From contig JAZUBL010000020.1 of NCBI GenBank assembly GCA_045638545.1, forward strand, positions 1 to 50,951: a stretch of DNA of 50,951 bases. Direction: 5' to 3'. Below are positions 5,860-15,031 of this stretch, piece by piece (position 1 is the first letter of the stretch; the number at the start of each line of letters is the position of its first letter). The notes under the pieces were generated by a model that was not told the origin of the DNA, searched no databases, and was given only the letters and a program-made list of their open reading frames with translations. Both the position numbers and the translations under genes were made by a program. The DNA is from UMGS1071 sp045638545 (lineage in GTDB: Bacteria; Bacillota; Clostridia; Oscillospirales; Acutalibacteraceae).

Positions 5860-6297
5860 ATGTCGAAACGTCTCAGAAATCGAATTGTCCTTGTTGGTGG
5901 ATTTCTCGTCTGCCTTGGCATTATCATTACTGCTATCATTCTCATTATTGTTGCAATCTGCGGTGGATTTTCCAGCAACAACTCTGTCAGCAGAGACGTT
6001 GCAGAAGTTGCAGGTGTAGAAGTTGTTTATGATACTTCTGCAGAACCTGTAAAGCCGGTTGTTTCTGCTCCGGCAGAGGACACAAGCAGCACCACTGATA
6101 CTGACAATGACGCGTCTTCTGCTGTGTCTTCCGAAGAAACACCGGCATCTTCTGAGGAAACAACTTCTTCTGATACTTCCTCTGCAGATACAAGCAGTGA
6201 GGACTCCAGCGCAACAGAAAGCCAAGATACGCTCAATTCCACTACTGAGAAAACACCGGAAGATTTTGTAGCAGATTTCGTAAACAATGCTGCCTAA
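5860..6297 (+). CDS. Membrane-anchored Ser/Thr/Asp/Glu-rich low-complexity protein
   Basis: I recognise no family. The 145-aa protein has a short basic N-terminus (MSKRLRNR), one hydrophobic segment (about residues 9-34, rich in Ile/Val) and a C-terminal region from about residue 65 that is almost only Ser, Thr, Asp, Glu, Ala and Pro, ending in TPEDFVADFVNNAA. The likely topology is a single anchor with an acidic, disordered, possibly O-glycosylated extracellular tail. The plus-strand frame is chosen over its shadows because of the perfect promoter at 5784-5812 and the terminator right after the stop. The promoter implies steady expression. Confidence 0.75.
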   Translation: MSKRLRNRIVLVGGFLVCLGIIITAIILIIVAICGGFSSNNSVSRDVAEVAGVEVVYDTSAEPVKPVVSAPAEDTSSTTDTDNDASSAVSSEETPASSEETTSSDTSSADTSSEDSSATESQDTLNSTTEKTPEDFVADFVNNAA

Positions 6298-6307
6298 CTT
6301 TCCTTTG

Positions 6308-6340
6308 AAAAACCCTCACCATATTGGTGAGGGTTTTCTT
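6308..6340. terminator. Bidirectional terminator before nfo
   Basis: CCCTCACC (6313-6320) pairs with GGTGAGGG (6326-6333), with A/T tracts on both sides, between convergent genes. Confidence 0.9.
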
Positions 6341-6351
6341 CTTGCGCAAAA

Positions 6352-7185
6352 TTAGTCCTGTCTCAATGTGCGCAGCAATGCAATTTCTGCCGCATAGCCG
6401 TCGTTGTCATTTGGTGTTTCCAGATAGAACGGCAGGTCGCGAAGCGCCGGATGGTTGATGATGCGTGTAATCGCCTCGATGCCCAGAGAGCCTTCACCGA
6501 TTTTCTGGTGGCGGTCTTTATGGCTGTTGATCGGATTCATACTGTCATTGAGATGGATCGCGTGGAGACGCTCCAGACCAATCACACGGTCAAACTCTGT
6601 CAGCACGCCGTCCAGGTCGTTCACAACATCATAGCCCGCGTCATGAACGTGGCAGGTATCCAGGCATACACCCATCTTTTCTTTCAGCTCTACTCTGTCG
6701 ATAATCTCGCGGAGTTCTTCGAAAGAACGGCCAACTTCTGTACCTTTGCCTGCCATGGTCTCCAGCAGAACAGTTGTTGTCATATCAGGCTTCAGCACCT
6801 GGTTCAGCTGCTTTGTAATGAAGTCAATACCAGCCTCAACACCCTGTCCAACATGGCTGCCTGGATGGAAGTTATACAGGTTGCCCGGTACATACTCCAT
6901 GCGTGCCAGGTCGTCGATCATAACTTCCAGTGCAAATTCACGGGTACGCTCGTCTGCAGAGCAGGCATTGAGTGTATACGGTGCGTGCGCCAGAATTTTT
7001 GCAAAATTATTTTCTTTTGCCAGTTCTAAAAATTTTGCCACATCTTTTTCGTCAATGGCCTTTGCCTTGCCGCCGCGTGGATTGCGGGTGAAAAACTGAA
7101 ATGTATCTGCATTCAGCCGCAGAGCCTCTTTGCCCATGCTGAGAAAACCCTTGGAAGCTGATAAATGACATCCGATTTTAAACAT
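6352..7185 (-). CDS. nfo: Endonuclease IV (AP endonuclease)
   Basis: Endonuclease IV cuts 5' of abasic sites and removes blocking 3' groups in base-excision repair, using three zinc ions in a TIM barrel. The 277-aa product shows FKIGCHLSASKG at the N-terminus, HAPYTLN, YNFHPGSH, GVCLDTCHVHDAGYD and HLNDS with HKDRHQKIGEG, which carry the metal-binding His/Asp/Glu residues. Length matches the family (about 280). GGAGGGAAAGAAT precedes the ATG. It is monocistronic, with an extended -10 element at 7219-7227. Confidence 0.96.
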   Translation of the reverse strand: MFKIGCHLSASKGFLSMGKEALRLNADTFQFFTRNPRGGKAKAIDEKDVAKFLELAKENNFAKILAHAPYTLNACSADERTREFALEVMIDDLARMEYVPGNLYNFHPGSHVGQGVEAGIDFITKQLNQVLKPDMTTTVLLETMAGKGTEVGRSFEELREIIDRVELKEKMGVCLDTCHVHDAGYDVVNDLDGVLTEFDRVIGLERLHAIHLNDSMNPINSHKDRHQKIGEGSLGIEAITRIINHPALRDLPFYLETPNDNDGYAAEIALLRTLRQD

Positions 7186-7218
7186 ATTCTTTCCCTCCTT
7201 GAGTGTGGATTGAAAGCA

Positions 7219-7227
7219 TTATAGCAT
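7219..7227 (-). promoter_or_regulatory. Extended -10 promoter of nfo
   Basis: The minus strand reads TGCTATAAT, about 35 bp before the nfo start. The -35 region is weak. Confidence 0.55.
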
Positions 7228-7353
7228 ATTTTTCTCTAAAAAACACTACCAAAATTAAGAATGAATTCTGAATATTTCCAGATTTTGTGTTGGGAATGAC
7301 CATTTTCTACAAAATACGCCTTGTAAATTGCACACGAAAATTACAAGAAAGAA

Positions 7354-7382
7354 TTGCTATTTGCTGTATCCTGTGATAAAAT
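7354..7382 (+). promoter_or_regulatory. Sigma-A promoter of ppa
   Basis: TTGCTA (7354-7359) and TAAAAT (7377-7382) with a 17-bp spacer. The start near 7389 leaves a leader of about 40 nt. Confidence 0.75.
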
Positions 7383-7427
7383 TAATTGGGAAACTACGAA
7401 GAAACAAAATTTTGGAGGTATACCACT

Positions 7428-7961
7428 ATGATGAATATTTGGCACGAAATCTCTCCTAAGAGAATTCGTAAAGACGATTTTGAAGCAGTTATCGAAATTT
7501 CCAAGGGCGGCAGCGCTAAGTACGAGCTGGACAAGGAAACAGGTATGCTGAAGATGGACCGCGTTCTCCACACAGCAACTCACTACCCAGCAAACTATGG
7601 CTTCATTCCACGTACACTGGCTGAAGATAATGACCCACTGGACGTTCTCGTTCTGTGCTCTGAAGACATTCATCCACTGTCCCTCGTTCGTTGCTACCCA
7701 ATCGGTGTTATCCGCATGGTAGACAGCGGCGAAAACGACGAAAAGATCATTGCTGTTCCATACAGTGACCCAACATACAACACATACAAGAACATCGAAG
7801 AGCTCCCACAGCACATCTTCAATGAAATGACACACTTCTTTGAAGTTTACAAAGAGCTCGAGCACAAGGTTACTTGCGTTGAAGAAGTTGCAGGCCGCGA
7901 AAAGGCACTCGAGATCATCGATAACTGCATCAACGAATACCTTGATAAGTTCTGCAAATAA
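7428..7961 (+). CDS. ppa: Inorganic pyrophosphatase, family I
   Basis: Soluble pyrophosphatase hydrolyses the PPi made by nucleotide, amino acid and polymer activation, pulling those reactions forward. The 177-aa protein has the family I active-site set: KYELDKETGMLKMDR, the YGFIP segment and the metal-binding D-x-D-P-x-D-type motif EDNDPLDVLVL, followed by IGVIRMVDSGENDEKIIAV. Two adjacent ATGs occur. The first (7428) is chosen because it lies 9 nt from TTTGGAGG. An in-frame upstream ATG at 7386 would start at or before the transcript. It is a single-gene unit between its own promoter and terminator. Confidence 0.96.
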   Translation: MMNIWHEISPKRIRKDDFEAVIEISKGGSAKYELDKETGMLKMDRVLHTATHYPANYGFIPRTLAEDNDPLDVLVLCSEDIHPLSLVRCYPIGVIRMVDSGENDEKIIAVPYSDPTYNTYKNIEELPQHIFNEMTHFFEVYKELEHKVTCVEEVAGREKALEIIDNCINEYLDKFCK

Positions 7962-7974
7962 TAAATGCTGATCG

Positions 7975-8009
7975 ATCCCTCTTCCCCCGTGGAAGGGGGA
8001 TTTTATTTT
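7975..8009 (+). terminator. Terminator of ppa
   Basis: A 10-bp stem (7976-7985 with 7991-8000, one G-T pair) is followed by TTTTATTTT. Confidence 0.9.
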
Positions 8010-8014
8010 GCACA

Positions 8015-8046
8015 CAAAAACGGGCACCCGCAGTGGATGCCCGTTT
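8015..8046 (-). terminator. Terminator at the end of the long minus-strand cluster
   Basis: ACGGGCA (8020-8026) pairs with TGCCCGT (8038-8044). On the minus strand a short T-run follows. It abuts the stop codon of the Gx transporter gene. Confidence 0.8.
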
Positions 8047-8048
8047 TT

Positions 8049-8573
8049 TCAATGTTTCGAATGTTTGAAAAAGTTCTGCAATTTTGGTTGTTTCTTAAAG
8101 ACCAGCTGCACACACAGACCGGTAAAAACGCCTGTTACAATTGCGCTGAACAAAATGATCGGCGCATAGACCAGTACGCTTTTTGTCCACATGATCAGCG
8201 CTGCCATGCCCAGCTGCGCGCTGGCGTGGATGATTGCAGAGATTGCGCTGATCAGCCACAGCCACCGGTTGGACAGGAACGATGTAAGAAGCATCATCAC
8301 CAGCAGGCAGCACAGGCCGCCGCTGATACTGTACAGGAATGATACGACCTGCCCAGTGAACAGGGATCCAAGCACAATACGCAGCGTATGCACTGCCGCA
8401 CCCCAGCCCTTGCCAAGCATCAGAATTGCCGCCAGCGTGACTACATTGGAAAGGCCAAGCTTGATACCAGGAATCGGTACGATCGGCGGAATCTGTGCTT
8501 CAATGATAAACACGATCAGAGCAGCAGCTGTTAATACTGCCGCAGCGACCATTTTTTTCAGCTTCCTGTTCAT
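8049..8573 (-). CDS. Gx transporter family membrane protein (Hpre_diP_synt_I)
   Basis: A 174-aa integral membrane protein with about five hydrophobic segments and the family motif P-x-x-P-x-P-G-I-K-L-G-L-S-N-V (PPIVPIPGIKLGLSNV, about residues 29-44). It belongs to the family annotated either as heptaprenyl diphosphate synthase component I or as Gx transporter. The former name is doubtful for a protein of this type, and the fold resembles ECF S components. The ATG lies 4 nt after the stop of the NusG-II gene, whose end provides the ribosome binding site, so the two are translationally coupled. This pair is common in Firmicutes; its substrate is unknown. Confidence 0.85.
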   Translation of the reverse strand: MNRKLKKMVAAAVLTAAALIVFIIEAQIPPIVPIPGIKLGLSNVVTLAAILMLGKGWGAAVHTLRIVLGSLFTGQVVSFLYSISGGLCCLLVMMLLTSFLSNRWLWLISAISAIIHASAQLGMAALIMWTKSVLVYAPIILFSAIVTGVFTGLCVQLVFKKQPKLQNFFKHSKH

Positions 8574-8577
8574 AGCC

Positions 8578-8946
8578 TTACTCCATCTCGATCTGCACGA
8601 TCATTTTATGCGGCAAACAGGTGATCGGCAGCAGATCAGAATTGATAATGCCAGCCTTCACGCAAACCTGATCAGGACAGTTTGCTGCTTTACAGGAAAT
8701 CTGTCCCGGCTCTACCAGAATCTCATTATAGGCACCATCTGTACCTTCTACCCGATAGGTATAGGACTCCTTAACCTGAGAAAGATCTACCTGATGTACT
8801 ACAATGCTGTTCTGATACACCTTTGCGATTGTACCGCCGGTGTCGTGAGAAACGATGAGAAACCAGGCAATTAATAAACCACACAATACGATTGCCACAG
8901 AAAGCACCGCGATTGCTATTTTCAGTTTTCCGGAATTATTTTTCAT
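8578..8946 (-). CDS. NusG domain II-containing membrane-anchored protein
   Basis: A 122-aa protein with a single N-terminal membrane segment (about residues 9-31) and an extracellular NusG_II-like domain: GTIAKVYQNSIVV, CPDQVCVKAGII and the closing CLPHKMIVQIE. The conserved Cys residues (CKAANCPDQVC, TCLPHK) are typical and could form disulfides. The start is ATG 8944-8946, with GGAGG 8 nt upstream; an in-frame ATG 15 nt earlier lacks that spacing. It is coupled to the Gx transporter gene, a recurrent pair that may act together in membrane redox or cofactor transport. Confidence 0.88.
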   Translation of the reverse strand: MKNNSGKLKIAIAVLSVAIVLCGLLIAWFLIVSHDTGGTIAKVYQNSIVVHQVDLSQVKESYTYRVEGTDGAYNEILVEPGQISCKAANCPDQVCVKAGIINSDLLPITCLPHKMIVQIEME

Positions 8947-8966
8947 TGTGCTTTCCTCCATTTTCT

Positions 8967-9260
8967 CTATCGTACCATGTCATCGTCTAAATTGCAATCC
9001 TTTGCCCGCCGTTCGTAACGGATCGGATTTTCAATCTGCTTCCATTTTCCATTGAGTGCAATATAATACTGCCCACACACAGAACATCGGTGCAGCGCAA
9101 ACCATACCATTTCATCTGTTTCCGGATGATGATGCAGAATCTCACTGCCATCCGGTTCCGGTTCGCTGCCGCAGCAGCTATCTTTGCTGAACTGATTTCG
9201 TTTGCTTTTGTGATAACGGTAGGGACTGTTTTCCTGCAGCCATTTGTTTTGTTCTGCCAT
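8967..9260 (-). CDS. Small C-x-x-C protein of unknown function
   Basis: The 97-aa product is not a family I recognise. It is polar, has SCCGSEPEPDGSE, a His-rich stretch (ILHHHPETDEMVWFALHR), then CSVCGQYYIALNGKWKQI and a charged tail. The CC and CSVC cysteines could hold zinc. The frame is preferred over the shadow at 8987-9268 because its start has GGGGTGAT upstream and it fits between the neighbouring genes with 12-20 bp gaps. It lies inside the long minus-strand cluster between the yfhO-like and NusG-II genes. Confidence 0.6.
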   Translation of the reverse strand: MAEQNKWLQENSPYRYHKSKRNQFSKDSCCGSEPEPDGSEILHHHPETDEMVWFALHRCSVCGQYYIALNGKWKQIENPIRYERRAKDCNLDDDMVR

Positions 9261-9272
9261 TCAATCACCCCG

Positions 9273-12005
9273 CTATGCCGGAACTGCTGCCAGCAGCAAT
9301 GGAATAATGTGAATAATCACAGCAACCACACCAACCAGCACAGCAAAAGCAATCGTTGTTGGCCAGTACAGCCAGCGAAGTTTTCTGATCCATCTGCAGC
9401 GTACTGCGATCATTGCAAAGACAAAGACTGCGGCACCAATAATTGAAAGAACCAAACCGCCTGTGAAGCCCTGCGGCATATAAGAGAGCGCTATGGAGTT
9501 TTCACCCTTTGCCAGCTTCACTGCCATAAAGGCATCGAATACACGGTAAATTTCTGCATTCTCACCGTTGACTGCAATACTGTATCCCTTATCCCAGGAC
9601 ATTGGGATCAGCAGATACTCGCCGTCTTTGTTTGCTGTTGCAGTGCCGGTAATGGCATTGCCGTCGCGTCTCAGCGTTGTTGGGATCTTCTCAGCCTGCG
9701 CCTCTCGGATCCTATCATTCTTCACACCGAATAAACCAAAGGAACGAGCATCAACTACATCCTGCTTTACCTTCACTTCTATGCGAACAGTTTCGTCTTT
9801 AAAAGTGCCAAGTTCTACAAGCCCGTTGCTCTTCTGGGATGGATAACTGCTCTCTTTTCGGACACCATTGACGGTGATCTCAAAGGAGTCATTGATCTCT
9901 TCTTTCAGTGCTGTAGTGGTCTTATCAAAGCAGTCAAAGTACAATGTCTGCTCCTCGTCCACTACGATTTTATAGGTCATATAGCCGCTCTTGCCCGGAG
10001 CAATCTTTTCCAGAATCGTACGGCCGTGGTCTTCTGTCTGTACCACATTCATAAGCGTTGCCGGCTCGTATGGCTCTACAATTTCACCGCAGTCATAGAA
10101 CAAATCACTGAGATACTGCTGCGTCTCCATACGGCTCATGATCGGTAATGTTTCCAGAGCAGCAATATCTTCTGCAGCAAATGTGACACCGAAGGAGTTC
10201 ACTGTTTCATTCGGAACAATACAGTAAACCATACCCTCGTACACTTTCTCCAGCGCCGGCATGGTTGTATCCGTATTCTTCATAATGGTGTATTTATTCG
10301 CCATTAAAATATCCGTCAGCAATGTACCACCGTTGGATCCTACTTCCATCCAATAAGAGGAGTAGCCCAGCTTCTTCATGGCAAACATATAATCTTCATC
10401 CGTAAGCGATGTGTAATGGCTCAGGGTGTTATAACCCATAGCGCCTACCAGATTCACATCGAAAAACTTCCGGTACAGTTTGGTACGCATCAGGTCATCT
10501 GTTTCTGTGCGATAAGCAAGGTCCATAGCGTTGTCATATCCCCACACAGAGCGAGTGCCATTACCAATAAACACACTGCTGCAGAAGATACACTCCACCA
10601 GCATGACAGCAGTCAGTGCAATAGACAGCACACGTCTGCTCATCATCAGATTTTCGTGCAGCATAAAGATAAGGAAATATACCAGTGTTGCTAAACCAGC
10701 AAACAACATGAAATACACCAGTGCCTGATCACTCATCCACAATGTTCCAACATAAGTGGAAATTACATCAGACTTAAAAGCCAGCAGCAGAATGCCAACA
10801 GCAATCAGCGCTGCTGCATTAAAGCCGGCAATCACTGCCATACCAGTAGTCGTTTTTACCTTTGGCTGCGCCAGTCGATGCAGATAATCGGCTTTTGTTA
10901 AAAAGGCCGCTGTTACACACAGACCCATCAGCACCGTAATATAACCATAACGCACCGGGAAAGCCTGATAGCTGCCTGTGTGCCACATCTTATTGATCGG
11001 CTCCAGCAGAACCGGAATCAATGTGATCAGATAAGTGATCATCAGCGCACGCACTTTTCTGCAGCGGTACATCCGCACCAGAAAGAACATTGGAATCACA
11101 GCCATGATAACAGCCGTGCAGAGAATAACCGGCAACTTTGTCGGCATCGCTGCAACGATTGGGCTGCCGCTGAGGCTTTCGAGGATACCGGTCGTTCTTG
11201 CAGAATGCGTATACTGGGCAAAAGACGGCAGCCAGAACACAGCTGTCATCAGCGCCGCAATGAGCGAACCAAAACAGAACAGAGCAATCGTCTTTCTGCG
11301 TGTACCTTTTTTTGCGCCAAAGAGCATATAGATACCCATAGAAAGCACCAAAAACACGATGACCATATAACTGAGATAGTAGTTCACCGCAACTGTCGCT
11401 GTCAGCGCCAGAATATACAAACCCACTTTCTGTCGCTGTACAAGATTACACAGACCCATCAGAAGGATTGGAAACACACACATCATGTCCAGCCACACCA
11501 TGTTCTGATAGTACATCATGGCATAGCCGCAGAAAGCGTACATCATTGCCAGCGTATTGTGCTGCAGGATATTCAACTTCGGAAACTGCCTTCGGAAAAA
11601 CAGACTGGCCGTAAAAGCAGTGGCTGCCATTTTCATCATTACCAGAAAATTGGCAAACAGGTAGATGTCCTTACTGTCGATAAAGGCTACAAGAAACGAA
11701 AACGGACTGGACAGGAAGAAGAGAAATACACCCCAGAAACTCATACCGCCGGCATTTGCCGTATTGAGAAACATGTCAAACTGGCCGGAAAGAATGTTCT
11801 TGAAATCCAGCAGCAGCGGGATCGATTGCTGGGTCATATCGCCCCATGCAAACATATACCGCGCAAACGGAAACAGGTGATACATCCAGTACACGAGCAG
11901 CAGTATGCCGGCTGCCGCAGCTGGTGCAAGCAGACAGCTTCCAACTTTTTTCCACACCGGAACAGTTTTTGATTTTTTGTCTGAAACTGTAAGTATCTTG
12001 TTCAT
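9273..12005 (-). CDS. YfhO family large membrane protein
   Basis: A 910-aa polytopic membrane protein of the YfhO family (GT-C-like). B. subtilis YfhO is tied to glycosylation of lipoteichoic acid from a lipid-linked sugar. The N-terminal half has about a dozen hydrophobic segments and the conserved early loop HLFPFARYMFAWGDMTQQ (an Asp is typical here); the later half is a large extracellular region, with a further membrane segment at the C-terminus. The start is ATG 12003-12005, preceded by AAGAGAAGAA. The frame extends 19 codons more without ribosome binding signals. It sits 88 bp downstream of tyrS. Which polymer it decorates is unknown. Confidence 0.85.
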   Translation of the reverse strand: MNKILTVSDKKSKTVPVWKKVGSCLLAPAAAAGILLLVYWMYHLFPFARYMFAWGDMTQQSIPLLLDFKNILSGQFDMFLNTANAGGMSFWGVFLFFLSSPFSFLVAFIDSKDIYLFANFLVMMKMAATAFTASLFFRRQFPKLNILQHNTLAMMYAFCGYAMMYYQNMVWLDMMCVFPILLMGLCNLVQRQKVGLYILALTATVAVNYYLSYMVIVFLVLSMGIYMLFGAKKGTRRKTIALFCFGSLIAALMTAVFWLPSFAQYTHSARTTGILESLSGSPIVAAMPTKLPVILCTAVIMAVIPMFFLVRMYRCRKVRALMITYLITLIPVLLEPINKMWHTGSYQAFPVRYGYITVLMGLCVTAAFLTKADYLHRLAQPKVKTTTGMAVIAGFNAAALIAVGILLLAFKSDVISTYVGTLWMSDQALVYFMLFAGLATLVYFLIFMLHENLMMSRRVLSIALTAVMLVECIFCSSVFIGNGTRSVWGYDNAMDLAYRTETDDLMRTKLYRKFFDVNLVGAMGYNTLSHYTSLTDEDYMFAMKKLGYSSYWMEVGSNGGTLLTDILMANKYTIMKNTDTTMPALEKVYEGMVYCIVPNETVNSFGVTFAAEDIAALETLPIMSRMETQQYLSDLFYDCGEIVEPYEPATLMNVVQTEDHGRTILEKIAPGKSGYMTYKIVVDEEQTLYFDCFDKTTTALKEEINDSFEITVNGVRKESSYPSQKSNGLVELGTFKDETVRIEVKVKQDVVDARSFGLFGVKNDRIREAQAEKIPTTLRRDGNAITGTATANKDGEYLLIPMSWDKGYSIAVNGENAEIYRVFDAFMAVKLAKGENSIALSYMPQGFTGGLVLSIIGAAVFVFAMIAVRCRWIRKLRWLYWPTTIAFAVLVGVVAVIIHIIPLLLAAVPA

Positions 12006-12093
12006 TTCTTCTCTTTTTGTCAATAACGCTCTATACAACAAAGCCTGTATCTGCAGGCGCAAATACAGGTCATTGTTCTATGGCGTTTTCGCC

Positions 12094-13323
12094 TTATTCA
12101 GAAAGCATTGCCTTGTGGAATACTTTCTTACCCTTCTTAATGATTACAAAACCGTCGTTGAAATCGCCCTTTGCCAGACGTGCTGTCGGATCGGCAACTT
12201 TTTCATCGTTAACGGAAATGCCGCCCTGCTGCACCAGACGGCGAGCCTCACCCTTAGATGGAGCCAGCTTTGTCTTTACCAGCAGATCCAGCAGACCGAT
12301 GCTGTCTTCTGTAAAATCTTCCTCTGCCAGAACAGTGGTTGGCATATTGTCTGTATTTGCACCTGTGGAGAACAGTGCTCTTGCGCCTTCCTGTGCCTTA
12401 TTTGCTTCTTCTTCACCGTGTACCAGTGCTGTCAGCTCATAAGCAAGGATCTCCTTCGCCTTATTCAACTCGCTGCCTTCCCAGCTGTCCATTGCATCAA
12501 TCTGCTCCAGCGGCAGGAAGGTGAGCATGCGGATGCACTTGAGTACATCCTGGTCACCCACGTTTCTCCAGTACTGATAGAAATCAAATGGAGAAGTCTT
12601 ATTTGGATCCAGCCATACTGCACCGGATGCTGTTTTACCCATCTTCTTGCCTTCGGAGTTGAGCAGCAGTGTGATGGTCATTGCGTGAGCATCCTTACCC
12701 AGCTTGCGGCGGATCAGCTCTGTGCCGCCCAGCATGTTGCTCCACTGGTCGTCACCGCCAAACTGCATGTTGCAGCCGTACTTCTGATACAGTACGTAGA
12801 AGTCGTAGCTCTGCATGATCATGTAGTTAAACTCCAGGAAGCTGAGACCCTTTTCCATTCTCTGCTTGTAGCACTCTGCACGGAGCATATTGTTTACAGA
12901 GAAACATGCGCCAACTTCGCGGAGCATTTCAACGTAGTTAAGACCCAGTAGCCAATCTGCGTTATTTACCATCAGTGCCTTGTCATCGGAGAAATCGATG
13001 AACTTGGACATCTGCTCTTTAAAGCATGCTACGTTGTGTGCAATTGTTTCTTCTGTCATCATCTGGCGCATATCTGTTCTGCCGGATGGGTCACCGATCA
13101 TTGCAGTACCGCCGCCGATCAGTGCGATTGGCTTGTTGCCTGCCATCTGCAGACGCTTCATCAGACACAGTGCCATAAAGTGACCAACGTGCAGACTGTC
13201 TGCTGTCGGGTCGAAGCCGATGTAGAAAGTAGCCTTACCGTTGTTTACCATCTCACGGATTTCTTCTTCATTGGTAACCTGAGCAATCAGACCTCTGGCT
13301 ACCAGCTCGTCATAAACATTCAT
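12094..13323 (-). CDS. tyrS: Tyrosyl-tRNA synthetase
   Basis: Charges tRNA-Tyr with tyrosine. The 409-aa class I enzyme has HVGH as its HIGH motif in DSLHVGHFMAL (about residues 43-50), the GGDDQWSNM segment, KMGKT as its KMSKS motif and a C-terminal S4 RNA-binding domain (LAPSKGEARRLVQQGGISVNDEKV). KMGKT and the domain layout mark the bacterial TyrRS type. It starts 27 bp after recN. No T-box leader can fit, so it is not tRNA-sensed here and is probably transcribed through from recN. Confidence 0.96.
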   Translation of the reverse strand: MNVYDELVARGLIAQVTNEEEIREMVNNGKATFYIGFDPTADSLHVGHFMALCLMKRLQMAGNKPIALIGGGTAMIGDPSGRTDMRQMMTEETIAHNVACFKEQMSKFIDFSDDKALMVNNADWLLGLNYVEMLREVGACFSVNNMLRAECYKQRMEKGLSFLEFNYMIMQSYDFYVLYQKYGCNMQFGGDDQWSNMLGGTELIRRKLGKDAHAMTITLLLNSEGKKMGKTASGAVWLDPNKTSPFDFYQYWRNVGDQDVLKCIRMLTFLPLEQIDAMDSWEGSELNKAKEILAYELTALVHGEEEANKAQEGARALFSTGANTDNMPTTVLAEEDFTEDSIGLLDLLVKTKLAPSKGEARRLVQQGGISVNDEKVADPTARLAKGDFNDGFVIIKKGKKVFHKAMLSE

Positions 13324-13350
13324 GTTCTATATCCTCCAAGTTTTTATTTA

Positions 13351-15027
13351 TCAATCAGCTGCTGCGCCGGCTTTCAGCATTGCCGCCGCGTTCTGCAGCA
13401 TTAATTCTGTTACTTCGCTGCCGCCCATAATTCTGGCCAGCTCTCTGCATCGTCCCTCATCGTCCAGCTTCGTTACCTTCGTGAAAGTTCTGCCGTCACT
13501 GACCTCTTTTTCAATGCGGTAGTGGCTGGTACCAAGGGCTGCAATCTGTGCTAAATGTGTTACGCACAGCACCTGCCGATTGCGGGAAACCTCCCGCAGC
13601 TTCAAACCTACTTTTTCTGCTGTGCCGCCGCTGATACCAGTATCTACCTCGTCAAAAATCAGGGTATCGATCTCATCGTTGCCGGAAAGCACCGTTTTAA
13701 TGGACAGCATAATACGGGAAAGCTCACCGCCGGATGCAATTTTTGCAATTGGCTTTGGTACTTCACCCGGGTTTGCCGCAATGAGAAATTCCATCTGATC
13801 ACAACCCATGTTATTCAGCGGAACACGCTCCTGGGACACAGCAAACTGAATCCCAGGCATATTGAGGAAACATAGCTGCTCTTTCACCTGTTCGGTGAAT
13901 TCCTGTGCGGCAACAGCGCGTTTTTCAGAAAGTACACGAGCAAGAGAAATTGCTTTTTCCTTTGCCGCTTCGTACTCAGCCATCAGCTCTTCAATTGCTT
14001 CCTCTGCACCAGCAATCGCATGCAGTTCCTCCTGCATATGCTGCAGAGTGCAAAGCATGATTTCCTCTGTATCACCGTACTTACGGGACAGACGATACAG
14101 CAAATCAAGCCGCTGTTCAACGCGCTCCAGCTCTGCCGGATCATACTCGATCTCAGAAGACAGGTCACGGAGTGTTTCCTGCACGTCTTCCAGCTCGTAG
14201 GTGATGTCCCGCACTTTTTCTGCCAGCGGTGCAAGAGCTGCCAGATAATTCTGCGCACCTTCCAGTTCGTCGCCGGCAGTACCAAGCATTGCCGTTACAC
14301 CGTCAAAGTCATCGCCGCCGGAGAGGATCTCCTTTGCTGTATTGACAGCCTGTGCAATGCGCTCGCTGTTGGTGTAGCGTGTTTTCAAAGCGATCAGCTC
14401 ATCCCACTCACCAACCTGCAGATCAGCCTTCTCCAACTCATCAATCCGATAGCGGAGATACTCTATGCGGCTTTGTTTTTCATCTTCATCCACCTGCAGC
14501 GCCCGTACTTTTGCGCGAACGCCGCGCATTGCCTGATACGCTGCCTGGTACTCCGCTTTCAGGGAATCCAGTTCCCCCATCTTATCAATATAGTTGATAT
14601 GGAGGTTTGGATTCAGCAGCAGATAGCTTTCATGCTGACCATGGATATTCAGCAAAAACGGTGCAATTGCTTTGAGAACAGATGCTGTTGCCGGACGGCC
14701 GTTGATTTTGCAGATACTTTTGCCATCAGTACTGATGGTTCTCTGCAAAAGCAAAGTACCGTCATCTTCCGGTTCAAATCCATTTTCCCGCAGCGCATTT
14801 TCAGCAGATGCATTCAAATTATCAAACACAGCACTGACAAATGCGCTCTTCGCACCGTTACGGACAAGATCCCTCGAGGTGCGTTCGCCCAGGATGCTGT
14901 GGATCGCATCAATGATCATGGATTTACCTGCGCCGGTTTCACCGGTCAGTACATTGAGACCGCTTTCAAAATCGATGGAAACCTTCTCAATTACAGCGAT
15001 ATTTTCAATATAAAGCTGGGTTAACAT
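13351..15027 (-). CDS. recN: DNA repair protein RecN
   Basis: An SMC-like ATPase that acts early in double-strand break repair. The 558-aa protein has Walker A GETGAGKSMIID near residue 30, a long coiled-coil middle, the ABC signature ASGGELSRIMLSIK and Walker B LIFDEVDTGISGG near the C-terminus. The start ATG (15025-15027) gives the standard MLTQLYIENIAVI and has AGGTGA 5 nt upstream, inside the end of argR. The genes are 4 bp apart, so they are coupled. The argR-recN order is conserved in Firmicutes. Confidence 0.96.
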   Translation of the reverse strand: MLTQLYIENIAVIEKVSIDFESGLNVLTGETGAGKSMIIDAIHSILGERTSRDLVRNGAKSAFVSAVFDNLNASAENALRENGFEPEDDGTLLLQRTISTDGKSICKINGRPATASVLKAIAPFLLNIHGQHESYLLLNPNLHINYIDKMGELDSLKAEYQAAYQAMRGVRAKVRALQVDEDEKQSRIEYLRYRIDELEKADLQVGEWDELIALKTRYTNSERIAQAVNTAKEILSGGDDFDGVTAMLGTAGDELEGAQNYLAALAPLAEKVRDITYELEDVQETLRDLSSEIEYDPAELERVEQRLDLLYRLSRKYGDTEEIMLCTLQHMQEELHAIAGAEEAIEELMAEYEAAKEKAISLARVLSEKRAVAAQEFTEQVKEQLCFLNMPGIQFAVSQERVPLNNMGCDQMEFLIAANPGEVPKPIAKIASGGELSRIMLSIKTVLSGNDEIDTLIFDEVDTGISGGTAEKVGLKLREVSRNRQVLCVTHLAQIAALGTSHYRIEKEVSDGRTFTKVTKLDDEGRCRELARIMGGSEVTELMLQNAAAMLKAGAAAD

Positions 15028-15031
15028 CCGG

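Noticed and set aside
10980..11972. 330-aa plus-strand frame inside the yfhO-like gene
   Set aside because: His/Gln/Arg-rich composition typical of an antisense shadow; no ribosome site.
13324..13350. T-box riboswitch before tyrS
   Set aside because: Only 27 bp separate recN and tyrS, far too short.
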